NCBI GenBank assembly: GCA_049999805.1
Contig: JBNGIO010006289.1
Coordinates: forward strand, 1 to 64,000
Source: Folioceros fuciformis
Taxonomy: Eukaryota; Anthocerotophyta; Anthocerotopsida; Anthocerotales
Direction of reading: 5' to 3'
DNA: 64,000 bases
A program made the position numbers and the translations under genes. The notes under the pieces were generated by a model. That model was not told the DNA's origin. It worked only from the letters and a program-made list of their open reading frames with translations, and did not search any database. The number at the start of each line of letters is the position of its first letter. Within the stretch, counting starts at the first letter, position 1. Positions 12,681 through 25,153 of the stretch are shown piece by piece.

Positions 12681-12904
12681 CCAGCGGCGCGCGTCTGCAC
12701 CACGGCATTTGGTGGAAGCCCGCTCACCGACCGTGACGTTCCCGCCACAACAACGCCAATCCACTCCACACCGGCACATCGAAAACCCTACAAGGGTAGC
12801 TAATTTACATCGTGAGTGCGTTATCGCACTGTGAGTTATCCAGTACGTCCACGACATGGCGTTCAGACTCTTTTCTTGGAAGTAGATATTGAGCCAATAG
12901 AAGA

Positions 12905-12990
12905 GGCGAGGCAGTCGAACCGCCATCATCCAACGACCAGACGGCCCTATAGGCTTAACCTACCGCACCCACCTACTGCGCTACACAACC
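12905..12990 (-). other. Degenerate tRNA-like element (possible tRNA pseudogene or SINE head)
   Basis: On the minus strand TAGCGCAGTAGG (12983-12972) matches the Pol III A-box consensus TRGCNNAGYNGG at every position. GGTTCGACTGC (12921-12911) is one base off a B box. About 50 bp separate the boxes, and between them TAG-GTTAAGC-CTA can form an anticodon-like arm. The flanks do not pair into an acceptor stem, the T stem is only about 4 bp, and no T-run terminator follows closely, so a functional tRNA is unlikely. A tRNA-derived SINE or an eroded tRNA gene fits better. Confidence 0.35.
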
Positions 12991-13385
12991 CTACTGGAGA
13001 GGAGGACAACTGGCGGAGGCTGTTCACGGTATCTACCCGACAGCTCGACTTGGGGAGTGGCAATCAAAAACGACGGACCCTCCCGAGCCAGAAGCACACT
13101 TCCTGCAAACCAATGACCAATCGCAGCTTCAGTATATATGCAGCTATCCACATCCGAGACGTCAGCTCACAACACGGCCACGCCACATCAGACGAGAGCA
13201 AACAGCATGCTAACCGGCGCTTGTCTTCCCACCAGTGCCCCAGGAATCAAAGACAGATGTCTGTGGCTGATTACTGTGGATCTGCGTAACCCACCAAATA
13301 ACGTATATTCAGAAAACAGGACAAATAGACATCATTCACTAATACATGATATCCGTATGGAGCACCACCGCCACTTTCGTTTGAC

Positions 13386-14826
13386 TCACCACTGCTGAGA
13401 GTTCTTGCTGTACTCTGACAACACAGGATAAATGTTCTCGAAGGCTTGGTAGATCTCCTCCCTCACCTGCACAGACACACGTCCGTCTCATCACCCTTCG
13501 GCCAACCAGTCTCAGAATTCGTGTCCACACCAGTGAAGAGAGCCCTCACCTTGGCGCCCGTTAGGACAATTTTCCCTGACACAAATATCAGTAGCACTAT
13601 CTTCGGTTGCTTCATCCGGTATATCAGACCAGGGAACAGCTCCGGCTCATACTGCACGGGACGATTCTCTAGATCAGCATCAGCGTTGCAAGATGATACA
13701 AAGGGATATCATGCTTGACTACACTGCACATCGTCATCAGACCAAAAAACTACTTGTCAGCGGGGGCTTACAGAAGAAAAATGGCCATGGGCGTAGGCAA
13801 GGCCTTCAAGCCTGATGGGAAACTTCACATCGCAACTACCAACAATATTCTGGATCTTAAAATCCTGCGGCCAGATGTAGTACCAGTTCGCATGAGAACT
13901 GCAGTGGAACACGCATGAAGGCTGGCAAGAAACAAGCCCACAGAAAGCCATGCTAAGGGCGGCGGTCAGGGCTCTTCACCTTGAACTGTGCGGGGAAACC
14001 AAGCTTCTGGATGATTCTGGCGTACTGAGCTCCATATGTACAATGCAGACATTAGATGCGCCCGTGAAAGCACATCATAGGAACTAACTCTGGACAGGGT
14101 ACAGACTACGAAAGCCTGTAGCCTCATCCAGGTTCATTTAACCTTGTCATCCTATCTCTTAAACACAGCAACACACCTTTCTAGCTGCCAGCTTTGACTG
14201 CTGTTCGCTCTTTGCACCAGTGCAAACCTGCTCATATTCGACCGGTCAGCGCTCCCTGACCACACTACAGTCCATCCGGAAAAGCAACCACACCATCTGT
14301 GGAAGCAACAACACCTCACCATCTTTCCAGATGCAAATATCAGGGCGGTAGTCTTCGGCTCCCTTATTCTCATGATGACAGCAGCAAAGCGCTGTTTCCA
14401 GACGACAGGGCTGGAGTCAGATACTCACTCACATCACAAGAACCCGACTCCGCGGCCCCCCTAACAACAGTCCAATCACAGGATCTATCTTCCTTGTCAA
14501 GGAAGTCAAACCCTAGCCACACACCACAACTACTGCTGCACCTTGGGATTGTATTCCGCGTTGCGAGCATGTAGAGCTATCGTTTTCAGATCCAGTTTGG
14601 TATCCATGTTCACCGTAGACACTATGTTCCTGCTCAGCAGACACCACAGATCATGAACCACAAGCTGTGGCTATGCGGAACTCAAAATCCACACCCGAAA
14701 GCACGACACAGCCAGAGCGGGAGACAGAAAGGCATGCGGCATGCATTACTGCAAAGTGGGAACGATTCCGGAAGGGTGCTTTTCAAGATCCACAGGTTGG
14801 CTAGAGTCGGAAGCCTGATCCGCCAT
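13386..14826 (-). CDS. TBP: TATA-binding protein (TBP)
   Basis: Eight small exons: 14750-14826, 14542-14629, 14320-14391, 14177-14227, 13980-14024, 13772-13864, 13550-13651 and 13386-13466. They join exactly to 202 residues, close to the roughly 200 residues of plant TBPs. The saddle core of two direct repeats is complete: [44 protein letters not shown] and KLGFPAQFK in the first; [37 protein letters not shown] and [11 protein letters not shown] in the second. The four DNA-kinking Phe residues (RFAAV, LIFASG, ELFPG, LIFVSG) are all present. TBP nucleates promoter recognition for RNA polymerases I, II and III. Minor oddities are HGHFSS in place of the usual HGAFSS and a C-terminal end SKNSQQW rather than the usual RKxQQ type. 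Confidence 0.97.
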
Positions 14827-14901
14827 TGCTTCTTCCGCTACGGCGGACAAGAACTTGCTGGAATGAGACCCTAGTTTTATAGCCTTCGTCGCCCCGTCTC
14901 C

Positions 14902-14909
14902 TTTATATA
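14902..14909 (-). promoter_or_regulatory. Probable TATA box of the TBP gene
   Basis: TATATAAA in the context CCTATATAAAGG on the minus strand lies about 75 bp upstream of the TBP start codon. That allows a 5' UTR of about 45 nt. A second TATA-like element, CTATAAAA, lies nearer the gene at about 14872-14880, and AACTAGGGTT-type motifs related to the plant telo-box flank both. This is inferred from motif and spacing only. Confidence 0.5.
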
Positions 14910-15373
14910 GGCTAGTCGGGAACCCTAGTTAAGATTCCGAGACCAACTCAGGTTAGGGCTGGCAGTATTTGGACGTTCCCGTTCGCGGTGGATGAGATTC
15001 TCACCAAGCGTTCCAACGTGCCTGTTTTACCTTTATCAAAACAGTATATTTGGAGGAGAATTTCGGTAGAACCCTCCTTTTATCAAAACTGTACGATTCA
15101 GCATTTCTTCGCAGCCGAGGCCGCTTTTGGTCATTTTGAATTACGACATGCTACTATAGGGATTTCAAGATATATAAATTTCTTTTTAATTTATATATCA
15201 TTTACATGGGGTGTCCATTGAACTTATTCTATTAGATTTTTTTTCTCAAGGTTAACAATAATTTTCTCTTTCTGTATGTATGAGTTTTATATACATTATT
15301 CAGAGGAAGTGCCTAAAAACATTTTCTATTAAAAATCTTCTTATGCTCAAGGTTAGTAAGGTTCTCTTTCTTC

Positions 15374-15467
15374 ATAAGCTTTATGTACATTACTCACATA
15401 AGATGCCAAATAAGGTAGGTATAAGCTTTATGTACATTACTGACATAAGATGCCAAATAAGGTAGGT
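15374..15467. repeat. 47-bp tandem duplication
   Basis: Two adjacent 47-bp copies, 15374-15420 and 15421-15467, each starting ATAAGCTTTATGTACATTAC and differing at one position. They belong to the degenerate repeat family of the AT-rich block. Confidence 0.85.
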
Positions 15468-17520
15468 ATTTTTATTATTGAAAAAGAGATGGAAAGTCTG
15501 AAAAGTCTCATCTACTCGAAAGATTGGAGGAACAACCAAAGTAGGGCCGAAGACCAAAAGGGATACTAGCCCCTTTGAATATCATTCTCAAAAACAAAAA
15601 CTACCTAATGCTCCCAAAATGTCATGATGTGGAATACCAAAAGGCTTACCTACCACTGGTGCCGAAAGAAGCCACTTAACCTACGCTTGTTGCTATTCTA
15701 AAAACCGCATCGGTGAATACTGGTTGCAAAGCAATGGATACGTTGATGAAAGAAAGCTACCACAGAGGGAGCACTTACTAATTGCAGTTGAAAGTCTGAG
15801 GCAGACTCATCGAAAACAATCAAGCGGAGCGAATGGAGGTCAGCGGGTTTCCTAGTTAACCAGAATAACGAGCAATGGAACCACGTTTGTCCTTGGGGAA
15901 GGTGAACCCATGATCCCAGGGCGAGTTTGAGGTGGTCTTAGCAGTCTGCTAATAGTTGGGTGATGGGGAGCATTTCCCGAGCCCTAGTCAGAGAGCTGGA
16001 CTCAGGGCCGAGGTGTTATCTCCCCCGAGTGGGTTACGCAAGCTATGTAAATACGTAGGCAGGGGTCCCCTTAGTAGTGTAAGAGGATGACACTCTTAAT
16101 CAGAATCCTTTTTTTACGCGAATAAAAAAGCCACCACAGAGGAAAGAGGGAGAACACCATTTTATTGCTCTAATAAACCTTGGTGCACTCTTCGATAAAC
16201 CTTGAAAAGTCCTTGCTCATATCCCCATGAGTCTCAAGAGCAAGAGGGAAAGATGCTTACATGACTTGTTCTATTAGAAGTTTTCTTCTTCTCAAGGTTT
16301 ATAATACAATCTCTTTCTCCATGAGGTTTATATACATTACTCAGATGGGGTGCCTATAAAACTTCTTCTATTAGAAATCTTCTTCTACTCAAAGTCAATA
16401 ATACCCTCTCTTTTTCCACGATGTTAGTAATTCCCTTATCTCTTATAATGATGTTCTGAGGGCCTAGTACTCCTTTTAGGAGTTTTGAGAATGATTTTCC
16501 AAGGGCCTAGTACTCCTTTTCTCCTTTATCGCTGCCTTGAGTTGTTCCTCCTTTATCTTTGGAATAGATAGGACTTTCCATCTCTTTTACAGTAAAAAAA
16601 AAAAACCTTTTTCTTGTAACATATATATTACAATTCTTCTTCTTCTCAAGGGTATTCATACCTTTCTCTTTCTTTCTTATAGTAGAAATTGTTATGAAGA
16701 GGGAAGATAGTGCAGACAACGTTCACCATGTTTGATCTTAAGAATTTATAATCCTTAGTAAAGACATTGTTCCCTAGTATATGCTATGGGCACATGTTAT
16801 GCAATGGAGGTTTAGACTGTTTCCACTTGTGAGAAATGTTATTTGTGTTGTTTCCTCCTCCTATGACCTACTTAAATCCGTCTTAGTACTCACTAGACTC
16901 GCTTTCAATTTGTCTCACTTGTCTTTGCATAACATAAGCTGCCAACAACCCTCTTTTGGAATGTGTTTCATAATTTGTGTGTAACATATTGAAGATTGCA
17001 AAAGTACCACCATGTCCTTGTTAAAAAGAGTTTTTGACTTTGCTACAACTCCATTGATGTTCCTCTTGGTGTTGGTTGTCTTCTTCATGGCACTTCTGAT
17101 TGTCCATATGATTCTCCTTTCTTATTGAACTTGTCATGCTTAACAACCATTCGTCTACATTTCCTTATTTTTCCCTCACCTTGAGACCTATTGGAATTCA
17201 TCACTATTAGACCCATCTAGACCTTGACCTTCAATACACGATTGTATACCACATGGCACTTCTGCTTCTTCCCAAACCCCTCTCTCTTTGCATTCAAGTT
17301 AATGCAATTGATGTTTGTGGATCCTACATAGTGATTTCCACTATTCGCTTCACTATTTATGTTGTCTTCATCTTTCTCCTCATTTGTGTTAGCTCTACTC
17401 CCATCACCTCCGCATGACTACCATTGATTGTCATTTTAGATTGCAAAGAGTTATTTAGATTTTCGCTTTTGTTTGCTTGCTTGCGAGACTACTTTCTAGT
17501 TTTACTTTCTTTTGCTTATG

Positions 17521-17616
17521 CAAGTGGCCAACCAATGAGTCTAGGAGTGGACAATTTCAACATTTCATGGCTAGCTTGTGCAAGTGCCCAACAAATGAGT
17601 CTAGGAGTGGACAATG
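17521..17616. repeat. Direct repeat with 60-bp period
   Basis: CAAGTGGCCAACCAATGAGT at 17521 recurs as CAAGTGCCCAACAAATGAGT at 17581, both continuing with CTAGGAGTGGACAAT. The two copies share about 36 bp with few mismatches. A short open frame spans them (97 codons), but it shows no recognised domain. Confidence 0.7.
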
Positions 17617-18624
17617 AGCATGTAAATAAGAACGGTAAGCATGTAAAGAGTTGTGCTTACAACAATGTCAAGACCATAGAGAAGAAACCTCATCCTATTG
17701 GTGGGTTGATAAGCTAGGAGGCCTAGAACATGTTTTGTGAGTTATATATTGAGAAAGCAACAATGAAGAGCACCACCCTCAATTGCATTTATTACAACTT
17801 TGGATTCCATGCGAAAATAAGATAATGTGACAAAGAAGTGTAATGACAACACCATGCTTGTAGCCCAAGTAGCTTGATGTAACACTTTTGCTCCACATTA
17901 CAGAAAAGGGCAACAAATTAATGCTGAATGCTTTCCACGAAATGTGAAAAGGCCTTCCAATAACTTCTTCCAGTCTTGTCCTGAGACTTGCGTTGCTTAC
18001 CATTTAGGAGTGCAATTACATGATACACTTGCTTTTGAATAGGTTGGTGTATAAGCACTGCCATGTTTTGTAATTGATTGTCCAAACAATGGGACGACAT
18101 ATATAGTAGCATGTGATAGAGCCTACCACTTTTTTTGTTCTGCAACTAGGTATGTTGCTTCATCATATACAACCTTGTCCACTTTCCACCATAGCTGACT
18201 TGGTAGTGTGAAAGACTGCAGTTGTGGAGACAAGTCAACCATGAATGCCCCTTTCATGGGATGATTCATGGATTCTGCATATTTGAACCAGTGACGGCGA
18301 GAAAACCATATTGAAATTGAGACGCATGGATGTTTTAGAAGATGTAGAAAGGTCTATTCATAGAGCCTTATGTCAGGTGATATGACACCCCGAAAGGGTT
18401 ACAGTCCAGAACCCTAAGGCTAGGTGTTACAATCACGTCCTTTTTTGGGCCGTGTACGTTTCACATGTAGAGTCTCGAGGTGTGCGCTCTCCTGAACTTT
18501 GGGTTCAGACTAGGATATGAATTGATAGGCAATCCGTGGGATCTGTTCTCGCTTCACCTCGTCCCAATCGGCTCTGGAAATCACCAGCTGCAATCCTTAG
18601 TCAAACCATAGCCAAATAATAGAC

Positions 18625-21600
18625 ATGGTAGCACAGGTATGGCAGCCACAAGAGAATGGGGTGAAGGAGATATGTGGACTCCTGCTGGAGTATCGAATAC
18701 CCAGCGCTGATCAGAGCCGAATTTGGCAGCAGCTGCAGCACTACTCTCAGATTGCTGACTTTAACAACTATCTGACTTTCATACTATGCCGCGCCGAGGT
18801 AAACTTGCTGACACCTGTGCTAGTCCCTCTGTGCGACTCCTTCAGTCAAGTCTTGTATCTCGGCCCCTAGCGTCCAATTCTGCATTTGGGTGGAGTTGTG
18901 CAATTTTAGGGAGGGGAGTACGCCGATTCGCCTCAAATCAGTTGTTTCAGCTGTTTTGTGGAAACCTCGTGGCTTTGGTCTTGCTGAGTCCGCGGGGTTT
19001 TGTGCCCTCGGCCACTCTGATTGGAGCACAGCTCGTTAACGAGATGCTTTGATGTTCAGGGGCAATCTGTTGAAGTTCGACAGGCAGCAGGTTTGCTTCT
19101 GAAGAACAATTTGAAGGCCAAATATAAGTCCTTGCCAACTCCATATCAGCAATATATAAAGGCTGAATTGCTGCCTTGTCTTGGTGCAACTGATAGAAAT
19201 CTACGGTCAACAGTCGGTACTGTCATAAGTGTGGTGGTTCAAGAGGGTCACATACAGGGTTGGCCTGAAATTTTTCAGGCTATATCTCAGTGTTTAAAGA
19301 GTAATGACTACAATCACATGGAGGGAGCCCTGGATGCTTTATCGAAGGTATTTTTTCTGTCTCAGCAGTGCTGTGATTACCTTATTCCGTTATGTGTCTG
19401 GTCTTCAGCCTTGTTTTGCTGTCTATCGTAGTGTGCGTAGCACTTGGGACACAAACCAGCTGGGGCACATAATGCACGTCTAATGCACGTTGATGTCATT
19501 GGATGTCAATGACTCATTCAGGGATGATAGCATTGCCGGCACTTGTCATGGGTTTTAGGTGCAGCCATTGGCCAATCATGTTAAGATGAATCCTGTTGCA
19601 GGTATGTGAGGACATGCCGGAGGAGTTGGATAAGGATGTTGCTGGCCTTCCCGAGCGGCCCATTAATTATTTTCTTCCGCAACTTCTGCAGGTTTGTGCC
19701 TCTCTGCTGCTAGAGTAGGAATTTTTTTGTGTACACGGCGTGACGGGGAAGCGCTTCTGTGTTGTGTGATGCATTTTCTGCTGTAAGTAGAATATGATGT
19801 GGTATGCTTATGAAGATTTGTTTGAAGCTGGATGTTCATAGTCATATGCAATTTATTGTTTGTTTTTGGCTTGCAGTTTTTCTCTTCACCACATGCCATA
19901 TTGCGGAAACTGGCTGTCAACTCTGTCAGCCAATTCATTGTGGTCATGCCAACGGTATGTCTTTATCTCTTTCACAGGGCTGTGGGTGATTTTTTACACT
20001 AGTATATTGTGGGCTGGGGTGCTTGAAGACACGAGGGATAGATCCTCCCTTGTCTTCCTGTCTTTGTCAGCAGAAACTAAACAAATTCTGAACTATTTGC
20101 ATCTACATCTGCAGGCTTTATTCGTCAATATGGATAATTTCTTACAAGGACTGTTTTCTCTGGCTACTGATTCTGTCGCTGAAGTCCGCAAGCTGGTTGG
20201 TTTGCTCCCGGTCACATCTTGCGAATAGCATGAACCAGGATTATGCTGGAAATTCCAAAAGATTTCCTTTGCATTTGCTCCCGCAGATAAACATATACCA
20301 TTCTTACGACTTGGTGCATGTCTTTATCTTGACCAGGTCTGCTGTGCTCTAGTTCAGCTGCTCGAATCACAGCCAAATTTCTTACAGGTGATCCTCAGTT
20401 GTGCACTTCGAGTATTCCAAAGCAGCCTGTTTCCGTGCAATGTATGTGTGTCCTTATTCATGGAGTCCAAAATGTTTCAAAAAGTAACTGGAAAGCTTTA
20501 TCTCTGCAGCCGCACATGAAGAGTGTCATTGAATACATGCTGCAAGCTAACAACGATATTGACGAGGAAGTTGCTTTGGAGTCTTGCGAGTTTTGGTATG
20601 GCGCAGGTCCTTGAGAATCTGCCCAGTTGTAGGGATGTTCTTCCTTAGCAGGGTAGTTTGATTCTGACAGCAGCTTCCTTGGGCAGGTCCGCTTTCTGTG
20701 AAGCTCAGCTGCCGCCTGATATTCTAAAAGATTTTCTGCCACGTCTTGTTTCTGTAAGTTTAGCAGAGATCCATTGTTGTTCTTCCCATTATGGGCTATA
20801 TGGTTGGAGCGTGTTTCTTGCCTCTCTTGCCCTTGGGTTCTCGGTGATTCTGAGAAGCGGGAATATCTGCAGGTCCTTCTATCCAATATGGCGTATGCAG
20901 ATGATGATGAAGCTTTGGATGATGCTCAGGCAAGAATTGAAGAATGACAGGCTGTGTAACTTTGCTGCTTAGTGATAACAAGTTTTTATTCCGATGTTGC
21001 TCAATTTTCTGCTTTTCTGTTTGTGTGTCCAGGATGATGAAAATGCTCCGGACAGGGACCAGGTAGTTCCTTAGCTCTAGTTTGTATGTATGGAAAATGT
21101 CTTGCACCCTGCATATGGTGATGTTATTGCCCTTCGAGATACCATAGTTTGTTGCCCCCGACCTGCAATATTGGGCAAGCATTAAAGAATTGGGTGCTTT
21201 TTCTTCAGGATCTTAAGCCTCGGTTCTACCAATCACGACTTCATGGTGGTGACAATGAAGATGACGAGGTATCTTCTACTCTATATAATTTGGAGTCTAA
21301 GTTTTCCTATCTTTACAACAAGGCTCGAATTGTTTACTATCTAGTACAGCTGTCCATGTTGTTACCAACGTGGTGGCTGTAGCTGAATCTGTTGATGCGC
21401 TTTGCAGGAGGATGATGATATTGTGAACTTGTGGAACATCAGAAAGTGCAGTGCTGCTGGCCTGGACATGTTATCCAATACCTTTGGTGTCGAGCTTCTC
21501 CCTGTGTTGATGCCAGTTGTGCAGGTGACTGCTCTAAGATTTCTGGGTCTCTATAGAGGTACTGTTTGAATCCCTTCTGATTGTGAACAAACTTCCCTGC

Positions 21601-24600
21601 AGAATAAATTGGCAGCTGCAAGTGATGCAGCCTGGAAGGAGCGTGAAGCTGCAGTGTTAGCTTTGGGTGCCGTTGCTGAGGGCTGCATTCATGGATTGCT
21701 GCCTCATTTGGAAGAGGTGAGTCGGGTGCCTTTTCTTCCTGCCATGTGACCCCATCATATGTATCTGTCTTCTGCGACAGCCGTATGTCATGATCTAGGA
21801 TGGTATTGCGAGCATTTCTGTTTGTAGGCCTGCAGCCAGACAGTGCTTGCAACGATGCATATTATTGTATGACCTTTGTAATTTGCTACAGATTGTTGCG
21901 TTTTTGGTTCCTCTTTTGGAGGATAAGCGACCATTGGTTAGGAGTATAACCTGTTGGACCCTATCGCGTTATAGCAAATGGATTGTGCAAGTGAGTTCTT
22001 TTCTCTCTTTATGAAACTGGTCTTTTTGAAATTGTTGAACGTTTGCAGGTTTTGTTGTCAACATTCACGTTTAGAAAATGAAGTCTTATCTTTGCTACAT
22101 TTGAGTTTGCAGCACATGAGCCTACCAGAAGGCCCTGCTCAATTTGATACAGTGTTGAATGGGCTGTTGAAGAAGATCCTGGACAGCAATAAAAGAGTGC
22201 AGGAGGCTGCTTGTTCTGCATTTGCAACTCTTGAGGAGGTGGTGTGTTTTTGAAGTCTTGTGAAAGAGATAAGCCATGCGTTTGAAGACCAGCACTTAAT
22301 ATTGAAATGGTCCTTGTGGTGCAGGCTGCTGCAGAGGAGCTGGCTCCTCGATTGGAGCCCATTCTGCATCATCTTATGTTTGCTTTTGGGAAATATCAGG
22401 TACTGGTCCCAGTTAAACTTGTGAATTGTTGTGTAGTAGTACTTCTGAAAGCATGGACCATCGTACGAATGTAATGGTAGGAACGAGATGCTCAGCATCA
22501 ATAGTTTGATGACTGCGGTACGAATGTACACGGACAGTCTGTCAACACCTAATTGTAGCTGACTGCTTGTACTTACCATCGTCATTCTTGCTCCCATTTC
22601 AGCGGAGGAACTTGCGAATATTGTACGATGCCATTGGCACCCTTGCTGATGCAGTAGGGGCAGAGTTAAATGAGGTAGGGAATTGTGTGCTTGGTTGTCT
22701 CACATATCAGATGGTCTCTCATGACCACTTCAGTCTCTGGATGGTTGATCTGCAATGTGTGGAGTTAAATGACGTAGGAATGGTGTGGTTGGTAGTTTCA
22801 CTTCAGAGTAATCAGACCGTCTCTCGTCGCAAGTTCAGTATCTGGCTTGTTGATCTGCAATGTTGTAAGCTTCACAAGTGGTGACGAGTGTTAAAGGCAA
22901 CCTAGTACAGGAATGACAGTCAGCTTATGATCTATGCGGGGTTGTGTTCTGCAGAAAAAGTATCTTGATATACTCATGCCACCTCTGATTGCCAAGTGGC
23001 AACAGCTACCTGATACGGACAAGGACTTGTTCCCCTTGTTAGAATGTTTCACTTCTATAGCCCAGGTACAATCCTGTTCAGTTATATACATGATGTCATA
23101 TCTCAACTGCATTTGTATTCACTAATGGTCGCGATGTAATGACATTGCAGGCCTTAGGTCCAGGGTTTTCTCAGTATGCAGAACCTGTGTTTCTCAGATG
23201 CATCAACCTGATAAGGACACAAGAACTTGCAAAGGTACGTGTGCCTGAAGGGTCAATTTATGTCGCAACGACTTTGCTTATTTCTGTGAGCAAGGGGGGG
23301 CTCATGAATGAAGACTTAGATTTCTAGTGGAATTTGTTTCCTTGTTGTCTAGGAAGGGGCAGGTGGTTCCCCCTCTCTTTACGAGGATCTGAGAAACATT
23401 TACATGGAATTTGCAGGCTGATCCTGCCAGGGCAGGTGTACCTTATGATAAAGAGTTCATTGTTTGTTCTCTGGATCTGCTCTCTGGTCTTGTAGAGGGT
23501 CTTGGCAGCAGCATTGAGGGTCTGGTATGTGCAATTTATTTTATGTTTGGTTTGCCCGTACGGAGGATTCGACCGTGCTTCTGGTATGAAAGACTTACCT
23601 CTCTTGTGCAGGTAGTTCGCAGTGACTTGCGAGACTTGCTTCTGCAATGTTGTGGTGATGAGGCAGCTGATGTCCGTCAGAGTGCTCTTGCTCTGTTGGG
23701 TGATCTTGCGAAGGTCATGCAGCAAGCAGCATGAGCGGCTTGCATTTTTCTTGCTTCGGCCCTTGGTTCATGCTTTTTAACTTTTAGTGTGCTATTTCTC
23801 AGGCCTGCGCTGTACATTTGCAGCCTCGGTTGGCTGATTTCCTCAATCTTGCAGCCAAGCAGTTGGTATGACTTGTATTTGACCTGGAGGGATCTTTGTG
23901 GCAGCTAATTAGTTTAGGTCTTAAGAATGCGTGTGCAGTAACTGTGTGACTCTCTGGATGTTTGTGCAAGGACAGCAGGCTTTTGAAGCCAATGAGAATG
24001 TTTCTGTGGTAAACAATGCCTGTTGGGCAATTGGAGAGGTGGCTGTCAAGGTAGAATTCTAGATGCCTGCACGTTTGTTGAGGAATTCAAGGACATTGAA
24101 CGTATTTCAAACTTGAGATAACATAACCTTGAATGCCTGTCTGCTGGCACAGGTCCGCCAGGACATTTCGCCTATCGTGATGAATGTCCTTGGAAGTTTG
24201 GTGCCCATTCTTTCTTCAAAGTCTGAGGTAATAGTCAGAAACATGTAAAACTTCAAGACTAGTTGTCGCAGTCGCAAGGTCCTTGCAGTTGCAAAGCATA
24301 TCACGTGTATCAGTCTTATACAGAGGAAATCTTGGTACAGGGTTTCAGTAAATCCCTTCTGGAGAATAGTGCTATCACCCTAGGAAGACTTGGATGGGTC
24401 TGTCCTGATCTTGTTGCACCGATGATGGACCATTTTATGCAGCCTTGGTGTTCTGCCCTTTTCACGTAAGTGTCATCATATTGAAAGGAGGTCTCTTGTA
24501 GCGAAGCAGTGCCGCAGTGGTGACCTTCTAACCCAAAGAGTGTTCAGGATTCGGGATGATGTTGAGAAGGAGGATGCATTTCGAGGGTTATGTGCAATGG

Positions 24601-25153
24601 TAGGTGCTGTGTGGAGGTTTTTTTTTGAGTTTTTCCCTGCATTATTTGTGTGTCGTTCCTCTCTTCTAATGTTTGGATTTGCAGGTCCGCATAAATCCAG
24701 CGGGTGCCATGCCATCGTTTGTACAAATGTGCGAAGCCATTGGTAGCTGGCATGTGAGAACCGAGTACCTTGAAGTTATTCCCTTGTGGTTTGTTGTCAA
24801 ATGTACAATTGTTAGTCTCTGTGGAGGGCAAGAGTGTGCTACTTAGTCTGATGGACCAGCTTCCACTGGTCTTCCCTCTTACTCGAATAATTTGTTACCA
24901 GGAGATCCGCAGTCCGGACTTGAGGGCTGAACTAGCACAAGTTCTCTATGGGTACAAGCAGGTAAGCAAGGAAGGGGTTTGAAAGTCTGGAAGACGTATT
25001 TGGAAGGCTATGTTTGTATTGTGAAGCGCACTGTTTGCGAGCCTATGTATTGTCTTTGGCTCGCAGATGTTAGGGTCCAATACTTGGGAGCAATGTCTGG
25101 CAGCTCTGGACCCTTCCCTCAGAGAGAAGCTGGCGAATAGGTATGGGCTATGA
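18625..25153 (+). CDS. TRN1: Transportin-1 (karyopherin-beta2 nuclear import receptor)
   Basis: Twenty-nine exons (18625-18798, 19060-19347, 19602-19691, 19877-19954, 20115-20195, 20337-20387, 20510-20595, 20687-20753, 20873-20929, 21033-21062, 21209-21268, 21408-21524, 21603-21716, 21892-21990, 22113-22238, 22325-22399, 22603-22674, 22955-23065, 23151-23234, 23417-23524, 23612-23713, 23803-23865, 23979-24050, 24153-24227, 24341-24465, 24548-24599, 24685-24753, 24902-24961, 25067-25153) join in phase to about 890 residues, the normal transportin length. HEAT-repeat landmarks include [111 protein letters not shown] and [12 protein letters not shown]. It carries PY-NLS cargoes such as RNA-binding proteins through nuclear pores and is released by Ran-GTP. 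The acidic H8 loop ([14 protein letters not shown]) is present. The intron after 20929 uses a GC donor. Confidence 0.97.

Larger units (their letters stand above)
11551..13385. other. Intergenic region with a tRNA-like element and a hairpin
   Basis: No protein-coding gene recognised. The region contains the likely promoter of the acidic repeat protein, a Pro-rich short open frame near 11800 that looks accidental, a GC-rich inverted repeat at 12642-12680, and a degenerate tRNA-like element near 12905-12990, both listed separately. Confidence 0.5.
14911..18620. repeat. AT-rich intergenic block with degenerate repeats
   Basis: About 3.7 kb between the divergent TBP and transportin genes, visibly richer in A+T than the rest of the window, with no gene recognised. 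A family of related segments recurs near 15200-15290, 15290-15405, 16268-16430 and 16625-16680. It follows the pattern TTCTATTAGAA, TCTTCTTCTCAAGG, CTCTTTCTCCATGAGG, TTTATATACATTACTCAGA, TGGGGTGCCTA. A less AT-rich island lies at about 15840-16070. This looks like eroded mobile-element or satellite sequence, but no transposase or reverse transcriptase is readable. Confidence 0.6.

Noticed and set aside
15840-16070. Less AT-rich island suspected to be a structural RNA gene
   Set aside because: No A/B boxes, snRNA promoter elements or recognisable rRNA/snRNA core could be found by eye.
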